NCBI GenBank assembly: GCA_022393335.1
Contig: JAJEKB010021277.1
Coordinates: forward strand, 1,678,660 to 1,742,659
Reading direction: 5' to 3'
From: Macrotrachela quadricornifera
Lineage: Eukaryota; Rotifera; Eurotatoria; Philodinida; Philodinidae
Length of the DNA: 64,000 nt
The notes beneath the pieces were generated by a model. It was not told where the DNA came from. It made no database searches and saw only the letters and a list, made by a program, of their open reading frames with translations. Made by a program: the position numbers and the translations under genes. This document shows, piece after piece, positions 1 through 11,075 of the stretch (position 1 is its first letter; each line of letters opens with the position of its first letter).

Positions 1-153
1 TAAAAGAATCGTCTAATTACCAACACATTACCTGTATTTCAACAAGAGCCACGAAGATATTTGTTCTCACATTTTATTTGCATATTTAAATTCTAATCTC
101 TCTTTTTGCTACTCATATCAATTTTTGTCACTCACTTTTTAGTGATAAGTAGC
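1..153. other. window start, 5' flank of first gene
   Basis: AT-rich sequence with no gene. The reading frame of the next gene is open upstream of its first ATG back to about 106, but without an ATG. Confidence 0.5.
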
Positions 154-1479
154 ATGTTCTTCTCATACTCTCTTCTTCTATCGCTAACTTTTTTCTTCAT
201 CACACCTCTGTTTAATAGGGCCTTTGCAACAAAACAGAAAATCTATTATGGTGAAGCTGACCTCGTTCCTCAATTGCTTAATAACACTTCTCAATGGACT
301 TATGTACAACAAAATGTTGATGGTTTTTATGTGAACTTTATTGAAATGAATGTCATTTTGAGTCTTGATGATTTATTTGACTTTTTCAAACTCTTCAAAA
401 ATAAATCTGTTTATTTTGAAAGTGATGCTGATCCATCTCATCAACCAATAGAAAAAGACAAAATAGCAATCGAAACATTCCATAAAGTGGGTTGGAATAT
501 TACTCAAACTAGTCAGAATTATGGCTGGACTGTTGAACGTGATGAAATTTTAGGTTATTACAATCTGACAGAACATGTTCGTCGCCGACCTGACTTTGTT
601 CAGTTGGGTCCATGGACATTATCTGGAAATATCTCCAATAATCCTGGCACTGGACCCTATTCTAATGCACAATATCGAGCATGGATAAATCAGTCGGATG
701 GAGTTTCTACTGATGGACCATTAGGCTTTTGGCAAATTGATTTTCAACAAATGCATGAAGGTAGCTATTCAGTTGTTCAATATGCGCATAGTATCGGTAA
801 ACCAGCAGCAGTGATGCTTTGTCCATATGGAGCTGGTGTCGTCACGTACAATTCAACTAGAGACTTTGTTTCTGTTGGTATTTCGGCAATTCAGGGACAT
901 GAAGACAACGATGCTGATCCTGATATTTGGATCATCTTTGAATATGCCGATAATAGTATTCCAGCTGTTCCCGAACAGATCAGCGGCTATCCAGCCAATT
1001 CAACAACTGGTATGGCTTATTATGCATTGAAACATCGAGATGGAGAAGTTAAGACACTTGATTTGTATGTAAAAGAAGAAAATATTGGACAATTTACTTA
1101 CTTGAAACAACCGATGAAAGCAGATGTGATCTTCAATTCAAATGTATCCGTTGGAATGACTGTAAATTATACTCTTCGTGTGGCCAATTATAGTCCTTGG
1201 CTTGATTATGCTGCTTGTATTCGAGTTTTTCTTTCAGCTGGTAATCAAGATGGTTGGAATATACGATATTCAATCGATGAAGTTGATATAACAGTACCTG
1301 TAACTAGTGTGAATGGATTTGTCTTCGTCAGAGAAAATCGCATTCAACCCAATACAACACAAAGTATTCATGTCTCCTTTACTCGAACAATTGCTGTACA
1401 TCACAACATGATATTAAGTATCGAACTTGCTCCTCATCGTGGCAGTACTGTGGTTGATTCACTTCAATTTATGATATAG
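154..1479 (+). CDS. secreted protein of unknown function, 441 aa
   Basis: One uninterrupted frame of 441 codons from the first ATG. Residues 1-26 look like a signal peptide: a hydrophobic Leu/Phe/Ser run ending in an Ala-x-Ala-like cleavage site (ending AFA). The mature part is rich in Trp and Tyr and has about ten N-x-S/T glycosylation sites, which fits an extracellular protein. The first two thirds contain segments such as GKPAAVMLCPYGAG and the acidic run HEDNDADPD, which give the impression of an alpha/beta enzyme-like domain. The last ~120 residues alternate like a beta sandwich (VNYTLRVANYSPW). I do not recognise the family; a secreted hydrolase is possible but not shown. An AATAAA signal lies about 120 bp after the stop, near 1600. 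The lack of introns over 1.3 kb is unusual here and would fit a retrocopied or transferred gene, but does not prove it. Confidence 0.75.
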   Translation: MFFSYSLLLSLTFFFITPLFNRAFATKQKIYYGEADLVPQLLNNTSQWTYVQQNVDGFYVNFIEMNVILSLDDLFDFFKLFKNKSVYFESDADPSHQPIEKDKIAIETFHKVGWNITQTSQNYGWTVERDEILGYYNLTEHVRRRPDFVQLGPWTLSGNISNNPGTGPYSNAQYRAWINQSDGVSTDGPLGFWQIDFQQMHEGSYSVVQYAHSIGKPAAVMLCPYGAGVVTYNSTRDFVSVGISAIQGHEDNDADPDIWIIFEYADNSIPAVPEQISGYPANSTTGMAYYALKHRDGEVKTLDLYVKEENIGQFTYLKQPMKADVIFNSNVSVGMTVNYTLRVANYSPWLDYAACIRVFLSAGNQDGWNIRYSIDEVDITVPVTSVNGFVFVRENRIQPNTTQSIHVSFTRTIAVHHNMILSIELAPHRGSTVVDSLQFMI

Positions 1480-2572
1480 ATTAAATTGATTTCAGTGTTG
1501 GACATAATTTTAATTAACTATATATTTGCCAAAAAGTCTAAGCATGTATTTTATTCACACTTCATTGATCAATAGAAATATTTTATTAAAATTTATATAA
1601 ATAAAACAAATTAAGTATATCTGCTTTAGCTTTGATTTCGTTTAAGTTAAAGTGTCATATCTAGTCAAACTCACCTCCTTATGGTGTTTCCTCAACAATT
1701 CAAATGGGGGTATAATTAGTAATTATATAATATTGAAGTCGAAGAAGTTTAAAGTTTACTTATCTCACAAATACATTTACGATTAGGACCATAAATACTC
1801 CGGATGATGCTCATGAAAAGTCCACACCAGTTTTATTTAATGGATAATTTATTTCACGGCTTTTTGTGTTCAAGTATTTTCTATTGTAATAAATCAAAAT
1901 AAAGAGCGTTTAAAGAATCCGGAATTTCGTCACAGTGATCCAATATCTATATGATAAATCATGTTTCATGAACTATAGATTTTAACTGAGAGCAAGTCTT
2001 TATACTGTTATCATTTAAATTATCTTGATTTCGATAAAAAAAACAAAGTTAACAAATATTTTTCTTTTTGAAAAACGTAAAAGAAATACGTTGGATATGT
2101 GTTTCTAAAAAATAAGGACTGCAAGAATATTTAGTAATGCGTTATATTGATGGCTATTCACTTTCGCTTATTTGGATGACTTCTGCAGGTAGTGCTACCC
2201 ACTACAAACAATTTATTTACCGGCCATTGTTGTTTTGATATTATTATGAATCATTTGCATTACGTGATAGCTGTGTTTGAAAAAGTATGATAAGAAATAT
2301 AAGATGTATAAATAATTTCGTCGTTATTATTTTACTAGCGCATTTATTAGTTAGAACCAAATAAAAGCATCAGAGATAAAATTTATCAAGTTTTAATTCA
2401 AAAAACAGAAAGAAATAGGACTGACACCAAAATTTCTTTTTGAGAATCGTATACATAAACTATAAACTACTTTATTCTTGGTCAGATTTTTCTATATTTT
2501 AAACTTTTTACTCAATGTGAAATTATCATCTCATTGAAAACCATTAGTCACTTAATACGTTTATTTCTAGCA
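1480..2572. other. intergenic, AT-rich
   Basis: No convincing exon. Holds the poly(A) signal of the upstream gene near 1600. A splice-acceptor-like sequence (ttatttctag) ends at 2570, just before the next start codon, so a 5' UTR exon of the acetyltransferase may lie in this stretch. Confidence 0.45.
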
Positions 2573-3199
2573 ATGAGTGTGACTCATGTGGCAGATGTAA
2601 TGTCAAATGATTGTAATCGTACAATACAAAATTCTGATTCATTAGTCTACCGTGTGGCTACAACATCAGATTGTTATTCATTAGCTGAACTAATCAATAA
2701 TAGTTACGGAGGTGAATTGGCACGGGAAGGTTGGGTTGGCAGAAGTCTGTTATTTTCTACAGAAGGTAGAAGAACCAATGAAAACAAGTTATTTAATATG
2801 ATTAACAGTGATACACAAATCTTTTTGGTATTCTTTGGTAAAGATGATCAAATTTTAAAAGGATGTATCAGTTTACAACACAAACCAGAAGTAAAAACTG
2901 CATACATCGGCTTGTTTGCTGTGCATCCAGATTTGCAAACTCAAGGTTACGGGAAAATTATCTTATCTGTAGCTGAAAATTATGCTATGAACAATTGGAA
3001 TGTTCAGTATATTGAAATGGGTGTTATTGCTCAACTACCTAATTTGATATCGTATTACGAACGCCGTGGTTATGTTGATACTGGCCGACGTCAGCCGTAT
3101 CCCGCAGATGCAATAAAACCAGAAGATACATTAAGAGACGATTTAGAACTTTGTTTCTTAAGAAAATGTTTGAAAAAGAATGAAAAAAAAGCAATTTAG
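2573..3199 (+). CDS. GNAT-family N-acetyltransferase, 208 aa
   Basis: The protein has the GNAT fold signature. The acetyl-CoA-binding motif A is seen as YIGLFAVHPDLQTQGYGK (roughly residues 111-128), with the Q-x-x-G-x-G pyrophosphate loop QTQGYG. The C-terminal motif B region has a conserved tyrosine context (ISYYERRGYVDTGR). GNAT enzymes move an acetyl group from acetyl-CoA to an amine; the substrate cannot be read here. I chose the ATG at 2573. The frame is open for 13 more codons upstream but has no ATG there, and a splice-acceptor-like ttatttctag precedes it, so the 5' UTR is probably spliced. The C-terminus is lysine-rich. Family call is firm, substrate unknown. Confidence 0.85.
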   Translation: MSVTHVADVMSNDCNRTIQNSDSLVYRVATTSDCYSLAELINNSYGGELAREGWVGRSLLFSTEGRRTNENKLFNMINSDTQIFLVFFGKDDQILKGCISLQHKPEVKTAYIGLFAVHPDLQTQGYGKIILSVAENYAMNNWNVQYIEMGVIAQLPNLISYYERRGYVDTGRRQPYPADAIKPEDTLRDDLELCFLRKCLKKNEKKAI

Positions 3200-4710
3200 A
3201 TAACTATAAATGATGTATCATTGATTTGCTTTGGAATATCTAGTGAATGAATCTATCAGAAGTGCAAAATCGAAAAATTTCTCCAAACGTCAAGAATTTT
3301 TTGGGACAATTTCTCTACTTTCAAATATAGAGTAAACGAGTTTCGTTTTTTAAACTTGTGTACGCACAAAATAGGAGATTAAAAGTGAGCTATTGGTATG
3401 ATATAAAATAGCAATTGCTGCGTACAACAATATATCAATATGCTTACGACAATTCAAAGTTCGATCCTATAAGATTTTTTGTGAAACAGGATCTGAGAGA
3501 GTCTTGAAATGTATAAAGGTAAAAATTTGGACCCGTTCCTCTCTGGACTCCGTAGATCGTGACGGACAGAATATTATAAGCCGTCATAGATGGAGATAAA
3601 TAGATTTTTGAGGCTATTATACGGCATGAGAAATGCAGTTCGGAACCTGTCACATTTGGTGATGTGCGTCTTAAAGGACTATCAGAGGTCATGTATAAAC
3701 TATGTCTAGTTAAAATATCTTTGAAATATTTCCTTGTTGAAGTTCGATGCTGAAAAGTAAGGAATAATAGTCAAGTATATCCGAATATACATCAAACATG
3801 GCTTTTAAGTAATTAATAAGAATGAATTCGTCGTGTTTCACATTTTCAATCCCATCAAGGATTGCGCGCGACAGCTTTTTTTCAGTTCGCGAGTTCGCCG
3901 TCTTTTCATTCATTCTTATTATTGATTATTTGATTCATCATTTGTTCTTCTTTCTTCTGGTCTTTATTTTCTTATTTCTTTTTGTTTTTTATCGATTCAT
4001 TATTCTTTGTTTTATTTTCATTTTCAAGAAAAATAAACATTGCCAAGACAACTGACGACTGCATGTAATGTTTGATCAAAGCAAGTAAGTAACGCACACC
4101 GCTTTCTTCTCACTCACCCTCAAGCAAAACAGAAGATTGGTAAGCTTCAGCCTATTATCCGATAAGCAAGCAACGAACGAATAGCACGTTATTTTTAAAT
4201 AGGATCGATGAAAAGAGTGAACTCCTAAATTTCGTTTTTTTCATATGTAGCGGTTAAAGATTCGTCAATTTTTTGCCTTATGTATAGGAAATTTCATTAT
4301 ATGATTTTCGATAAAATTTTCATCTATATTCAATATATCAGTGCTTCGAAAAGCTAACGCCTGGTTTAACCTGGCTTATGACAATGAGATCGGTTTTAGA
4401 TTAAAGTATATAATTAAAATTTTGATTGTTGATTTTTTTTTGTTTTATGAGGCATACTAAACTTTTTGTGTTCAAATCTCAGTAACGTCATCCATGGAAT
4501 AACCCTGGACAAGCCACTAACGGCTAAGTTGTCTCAAATGATTCATTCCACATAAATCATTCGTGCTAACTACATCTTTAGTCAGTATATTGAATGGAAG
4601 AGGATAGAGATATTGTCGCCTGTAAGAAGAAAAGACGATAGAACCCAGCTGCATGTGGAAACTAGTAATAATAACCGCGACTGGCCTCAACGGGTGATAA
4701 GCCTATTGGA

Positions 4711-4712
<2 letters not shown>
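3200..4712. other. intergenic, no gene recognised
   Basis: Short open frames on the minus strand (3444-3692 and 3710-3913) and on the plus strand (3822-4055, T-rich) show no domain, no splice-supported extension and low-complexity composition. I see no supported gene here. Confidence 0.5.
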
Positions 4713-4756
<44 letters not shown>

Positions 4757-4757
4757 T
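4713..4757. repeat. (ATT)n microsatellite
   Basis: An almost perfect run of about fifteen TTA/ATT units, directly upstream of the start of the Ubl-VWA-E2 gene. Read as protein it gives a poly-Ile artefact. Confidence 0.95.
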
Positions 4758-4802
4758 ATCATTTCATAGATAATATTAATGCCTTACATTTCCTTGTAGA
4801 AA

Positions 4803-7800
4803 ATGTCTGAAGTGGTTGCTGTCTACGTTGTTTGTGTTAATGGCGAGTTATATCGACGACACGTGGAACATAAATATATACCAATGCACAAAATCAAGAA
4901 AGATATTATAGAAGAGTTTAAAATTAAGGGTGAATTTGACCTAACGTATAATGGAGCCAAGTTGTTAGAAACAAGTCTATTTTGTGAAAATCGATTGGAT
5001 GCGTCTACTCCATTACAAATTTCTCCATCAAGAAGAAAAATCAAGCGAAAGGAGGCGTGTAAGTGCAACGATACAGTAGAAAATTTCTTTGACTTTCCTC
5101 TTGATGATCGACCAGCATCTAGTATATCTGAAGTTCTACCTTCTGCTCGTCATAGAGTGCTATCGATGAATGAAGTATGGGATGAAGAAATAGAAGATAA
5201 AACTGAACCTAAACCTAGAAATAAAAATGAGCTTCATGAAGATTATCATTGGAAACCAACAGTTCTTACGTCATCGCTAGTAAAAACAATCGGTGATGAG
5301 ATACCCACAACCAATAAAATTCCAAATAGAGTCTTGACGCCATCGTTCTCATCAACGAACATACGAACCGAACGTTTGAAAAAACCAGACAGAAGAGAAA
5401 CTTATCCAACGATTCAACAGATCAATCATTATCCTGAAAATAGACAACCATTAGTTCCCTCACCCCCAAGAAATCAATCATCAACAAGGTTAAACCGGTC
5501 ATCTCCTACGAGTTTCACTGCCTTGCTTCCAGTTAATTCTGTACCAATCGATGATAATTGCTCTGAAACAAGTAAGCGTAAGCCTATATCTGATCTATTT
5601 TCAGTTGGAAGATAGAAACAGTTCAGTACATATATGTTCATAACTGACAAATCACAGCAGATTAAAGTATGGATCGCACATTATTATTTATTATAATGTG
5701 ACGAACTATAGTAAGATTTTCAAAAAATAATAATACCAATGTAATGTTTTGTGTAGTTCTTGATTATATTACCTATTGAGCACAAGATTTCTTTAACATT
5801 CGATGAAACAGTCTTGCAGACGGTTGTCTATAAAAAAATGATTGAATTCAAATATAAAATCATAATCTATCTCACGAATAATCATCTCTTCAATAGGACA
5901 TCTATTAATTGATAATATTGAGAGATTAGCCATGAACAAAAAATTTCATGTTTCATGCTTTGTAAGATACGGATATAACTTAAGTCAGTTTTCAAAACGA
6001 TCAATTTTTCATTACATAGGCAGTTTCAACTCGGATGATATTTCGATCACGGATCCTCAATCGGATACTACACCTCATAGTAGTACGTCAAGATCTAGCT
6101 CGCCGTTTGCCCCTAGCACATTGGCTAGTTCTTTGAAACGAAGTGTGACTTTGCCTTCCATCAGTCGAAATGAAACAAGTAGAAGCAATACTCCATTACG
6201 ATCACAATTGAGTGTCAATGTGGGAACTCTCAACGAGATGTACACCATCCGTGTTCCAATTAATGCTACTCTCCGACAGCTCTCTCATCACATTTGGCAG
6301 CGACTAATAGAACAGTCTGGCTTGGAAAAATGTTCACAACAATCACATATATTACTTCTATTCAATCATCGTATGCATCTCTTCAATAACGTCGATATAG
6401 AAAATGAATTAGTCAGTACATTTCTTGATTTATACAAATTATCACCCAAGATAAATGACACCAATATAAATAATTATAAATTACATTTCTTCGTTTATCC
6501 TCTTCGAAAAAAACTATACAGAAGTATGTATGTGTATGAAAAACATCCCAATGATTTCTTGATCAACTCAGATTTGTGGGAATCCTATATGAAGGAAAAG
6601 CAACAACCTGTCGCTCAAAGCACTTTACTAAGTACTCTTTATGTTCTTTATAAATATTTTCGTCGGCCGCCACAAAACGAAAGAGCAATTAGAGCTGCAT
6701 TAGAAACTCAGTGTTTTCTACATATCAGAAGATATTTATTTCCTCCGGCAGCATTGGCACTCAAACATGCACTACAACGAGAAATGTTCGCTTTCGAAAA
6801 AGCTATTCTCATGGATGGTCTATTGAAACTTCTTGCCGATTTTTGTCCTAGATCAGTCGAACAAACTCTTCTTGGTACGTATATGCCCCATCTGATCTGT
6901 TGGCTTTTCGAACACAGTGGTAGCGAAATGGAAATGCAAGATGGTTATGAGGCGTTTAATCTTATGCGTTATTCAAGTGCGAATAATCAACATTATATTA
7001 ATGATCCAGTAACGGCTATCGACTTGAACCATGGTCCTAACATTCTCTACGAGCATCATGAAACTGATCGAACGAAAATTACACGTAATGTCGATCTTTT
7101 CTCTCTTATCCAACATTTGAAGAAATCGACTTGCCATGCTGGTGGTGAAGCATGTAACGTTCATGCATATACGATTGATACAAGAAAAGAATTTGGCATG
7201 GAAATAATCGATCGACGTACACTGAAACAAATATCGAATCTCCTGGAAATAATGGAACGCGTATATAAGTCGTTTACTCTACTCATTCGCAATGCACTTG
7301 AGAACAGCGATGTCCGTGATCAACTCGTACTTCTAAATAATAGACAAGTGGGAATCGTTATTCAAAGTCGACAGCATATCACACATGATGGAGATATCGG
7401 CCATGAACTAGAATGTTTTGTACCAGCCAATCCATCGCATCAGGGTACTGTCACACTTTCGTCTGAAGATATATTTGAACTCGAGCAAAATCGTCCTGAT
7501 CCAAAGCTACCAGATCAATTACGCTCAAGTATTAATGTCAAACCAATCGTCGAGGCATCACGACCGTCGGTTGAGCAAATCACATGTATTCTATTCACTG
7601 AAGAGTCCGAAATAGGTTGATTTATAAATCGATATAAATAAATCGATTTATAAATCGTAAATTTTTGTAACGAAAATTTAAAACATTTATAAACATTTTG
7701 GGTATTTATAAATCTAGCCTATTTATAAATTAATTTTTGATTTATAAACTTGGAAAGAATTTGTAAAGTAAATCGACGTCTATATTTGCATAGATAACAT

Positions 7801-9435
7801 TAAAAACCAACTCGTATTCTACCTAAAAATATAACGAGAATTCTTGGAAAAGTTTTGCCGCTGAGACTTCTCACTTTTAGCATTAGACTCTGAATCTCCG
7901 ATAGGCAATTTATAAACATTTGAACTATTTATAAATCTGAAATTGCTTTATGAATTCATCAGACTAATAATTATTTATAAACTGGATGGATTTATAAATA
8001 TTTATAAATACTTATAAATTTTTGACAATTTCTGCTAAATTTAAATTTTCGACAAAATCATTTCGGACTCTACAGTGATTCTATTGGATGTTAGCAGCTC
8101 GATGTTTGAAACACGAAAAGATGATAATATGGAGCCGAAGCGACTTATTGACATTAGTAAAAACATGCTTATCACAATTAGTAAGAATTTAAAACATCAA
8201 ACAGTTTCCCATGCTATTGGTATTATATTATTCGGAGAAGAAGTGACAATACATTGTCCGATCACAACAAATCCAAATGAGTTTGAAAAGGCTGTTTATA
8301 GAATACCAATCCGTGGCCAGCGATGGACAAAAATTTACGATGCAATTGATGTTGCATTGAAAGAAATTAATATATACGAACACAGTTATCCAGTTCTTAA
8401 TAATTATGGGAAATTGATTATTTGTATCACTGATGGTATTAACAATCGTGGTGTATTGACAATACGTAACTTAAAACATCAAGTTCTTTCAATGTCAGTT
8501 GTTATTGATCTTGTTTCTTTTTTATCATCTACGCATACATCAAGAGATATGCAGGTGAATCGAAGTATTTTTGAACTTCGTGCTCTATGTGAGCAGACTG
8601 GCGGAGTTATTTATCGAAATGCATCGGTATCACCGATTGAATTAGCAGCAATATTTGAACGAGAGACTGCTCTGCGACTTAAAGCAAGAAAAAAGCGGTC
8701 CGGATTCAGCCCAGGATTTGGACGTCAAACAGATTTTCCGACTACCAAAGATCCTGAACAATTATATCAAATTGCTGTTCGTATTCGAGCCCAACGGAGA
8801 CCAGCTAATGATGCACATCAACGAAGAGATCCCAAATGGCGTATTAGATCTGAAGCGAATGATGTTGTTTGTCAGCAACATGAACATATTCAACTGTATG
8901 TTCGTAAAACAAACGGAAATCAGATGGATTTTTCCTTTTGGAAAGTCATTTTACAGGTACGTATACATTTTTATATGAAGATTGTTTGTCGAAAAACTAT
9001 TCACCAATGACTTCCAGCACCAAGATATTTTTCTAGTGTCAACTTTTAAATTTTTTGTAGGGACCACATGATTCACTATATGCAAAACATTGCTGGCTAC
9101 TCTATGTGACATTTTCTGATGACTATCCAGGTTTACCACCGACTGTTCGTTTTCATACACCTATCTATCATATGAACGCAACAACCGATGGATACATCGA
9201 TCACGTTATTCTCGACAGCAGTTGGTCGTCCACAGAGACTATGGTTGAGATATTTGAAACAATTGTTGAACTTCTCAAGAAACCACATCCTCGGAAGGCC
9301 GTGTCTGAAGAAAAAGCACAGCTCTATAAACAGGATCGTAATGAATATGAACGTCAGGCCTACGAACACCTGAAAAAATACGCCCCCAGAAGTATCGATC
9401 AACTCAAATCTGCTTTTCATCTTGAAGATTCATAA
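4803..9435 (+). CDS. Ubl - VWA - E2-variant (UEV-like) multidomain protein, 4 exons
   Basis: Proposed exons: 4803-5571, 6020-7585 (or -7615), 8076-8956 and 9061-9435, giving about 1196 (or 1206) residues with phase kept at every join. Intron 1 is gtaagc...attacatag; intron 3 is gtacgt...ttttttgtag. Residues 1 to ~75 look like a ubiquitin-type beta-grasp domain; residues ~330-430 may be a second one. A helical region (~440-560) follows. From ~779 there is a von Willebrand A domain with the metal-site motif DVSSS and later CITDG. The C-terminal ~150 residues are an E2 fold: FWKVILQGPHDSLYA, FSDDYPGLPP, IYHMN, then DGYIDHVILDSSWS and the closing YKQDRNEYERQA helix. In E2 enzymes the position of the D in GYID is the catalytic Cys, so this is a UEV-like inactive variant. 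A transposon splits exon 2 from exon 3 (see 7596-8077); if it is not spliced the gene is broken. The start ATG follows an acceptor-like ccttgtag. Poly(A) signal near 9500. Confidence 0.75.
7588..8085. mobile_element. hAT-like non-autonomous element (MITE) in a coding exon
   Basis: The element spans 7596-8077 (482 bp). Its ends are inverted repeats of 18 bp, cactgaagagtccgaaat and atttcggactctacagtg, differing at one base. The flanking 8-bp direct repeats attctatt (7588-7595 and 8078-8085) are a target-site duplication. Ends of the form CA...TG with an 8-bp duplication are typical of hAT and P elements. The interior has no reading frame and is built from repeats of the core tttataaat. Removing the element plus one duplication rejoins the host frame exactly, reading TCILLDVSSSM across the VWA metal site. 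Confidence 0.92.
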
Positions 9436-10173
9436 GTGATAAGCATCTATTTCACAATTTTATTCATGTAAAGGACACAATATCAGTTATCAAAAAAATA
9501 ATAAAATCAATGCTTTAAATAACCATTAGCACTAATCTTGATTTTCGATTATCATGCTCAATGATGTCATTTTAAAATGTTGATATAAACTGAGTTCGGT
9601 TTGCCTTGGAAAACATCTTTTTATTTTTAATTAGCTGGCATTACAGAAAGAAAAGTAGAATTGGAGACATCGAACGTTTGTATGCAAATGATACACGTCT
9701 AGAATTCTTTTCAAATATTCATGTATTGATAAGATTCTTTAGTCCCGAGAAAAGAGCACATATACTATGATGTCTATAGATCTATTTATCTCTAACTGGA
9801 GTTAGAAGAATCATGCGAGATTAGGCGTCTATTAATTACAATTATGGTGGGACGCTGTAATAAATATATAGGTCTTCAAGAAGAAATGTTTTCGTACTTA
9901 AGACGCAACTTTATAATTTTGAAAATGACGATAGATTGTTGTTATAACGACAGTTTTTGAACGAGACACTTGAATCTTCGTAAGTATCTTAAGAGTGAGT
10001 GATCGCCTAGCGTGATATAAAGCATCGATATCCGAATGACTCACTTAAAATAGACCACATTCTACATATATGCCTAAGACACTCTTGAAAATAAGCTTGG
10101 GGATGAGAGTTGAAGGTTTGACGATGACAGTGGACGCTAAAATATTCATTTATCAGACCATATACTTTGGTCT
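9436..10173. other. intergenic, no gene recognised
   Basis: AT-rich. Holds the poly(A) signal of the upstream gene near 9500. Nothing else recognised, apart from a short palindrome (cagacc...ggtctg, about 10154-10174) at the edge of the next element. Confidence 0.45.
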
Positions 10174-11075
10174 GACCAAAAGTTCATGCAACATTAAATA
10201 AAAATATAAAGATAAGGAGATATTTTTAACTTTATTTTACCAAATGTTGAGGATAGTTGCCAGTATTAGTTATACCCAGTTCGATCATTCCTAACAATTT
10301 GCTAAAATTTTTTTGAAGCCACTCTCGAAAAATATTTAGGTACCTTGGAAACCGCATGAGCTAAATATATTCCATTTGTTTCAAAAATTTAGCAAAGTTT
10401 TATTCGATCGTATCAGTTACGTTTCAAAATTACTAGTGATAGAATACGAATTTATTTTGAATAGGTTAGTCATAAGTCATCTGATGCTAGGTGGCTTATT
10501 GAAGACGAATCGTCAAAGACTATCGCTCATGAAGACACATTTTAACTAAAACGTTATTTAGTATATTCTTCAAACCAAATGGCCCTTTTTTATACATAGT
10601 TTAGATAAAGGAAAGACTATAGATCACAAATATTGTTCTGAAAATAGTCCGAAACCTTTTGCTAATGGAATATAGGAACAAACAGAGACATCAGCTTCAA
10701 AATGCACAAAATTGTTTGATGATCATCGTTGACTTCATACTCATCCAATGTTGTTAATTATATCACAGAAGAAAATATCAATATTATGTCATATCCATCA
10801 CATTCACCAAGCCTGATATTACGTAATTTTTGGCTAACTAATTCTATCGAACGTAGTTTAACTGATTAAATAAATGAAACATGATTAGCTCATGTGGTTT
10901 GCAAGGCACTTGAAACTTTTTTCAAAAGTGGTTTCAAAAAAACTTTTAACACATTGTTAGAAAAGATCGAACTGGGTATCACTGATACTGACAACTATCT
11001 TCAACATTTGATAAAATAAAATTAAAAATATCTTTATCTTTATATTTTCATTTAATGTTGCCAGAACTTTTGGTC
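10174..11075. mobile_element. decayed Tc1/mariner-like element with long inverted repeats
   Basis: About 900 bp bounded by gaccaaaagttc... and ...gaacttttggtc. The inverted arms run well over 100 bp and are imperfect. On the plus strand around 10787-10855 a frame reads SYPSHSPSL followed by NFWLTNSIER. This recalls the C-terminal catalytic stretch of mariner transposases (a proline/serine-rich SPDL motif followed by FWLF). The same stretch has stops in all frames and no intact transposase. No clear TA duplication is visible. An old, dead copy. Confidence 0.7.

Noticed and set aside
3444..3913. Two minus-strand open frames
   Set aside because: No domain, no splice-supported join, no conserved motif; lengths expected by chance in such DNA.
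4613..4810. Open frame across the (ATT)n run
   Set aside because: The protein is poly-isoleucine from the microsatellite and has no ATG start of its own.
8655..8978. Plus-strand frame inside the VWA/E2 gene in another phase
   Set aside because: Shadow of the real exon, which has recognisable VWA and E2 motifs in its own frame.
9133..9420. Minus-strand frame over the E2 exon
   Set aside because: Antisense shadow; the plus strand has a clear E2 fold.
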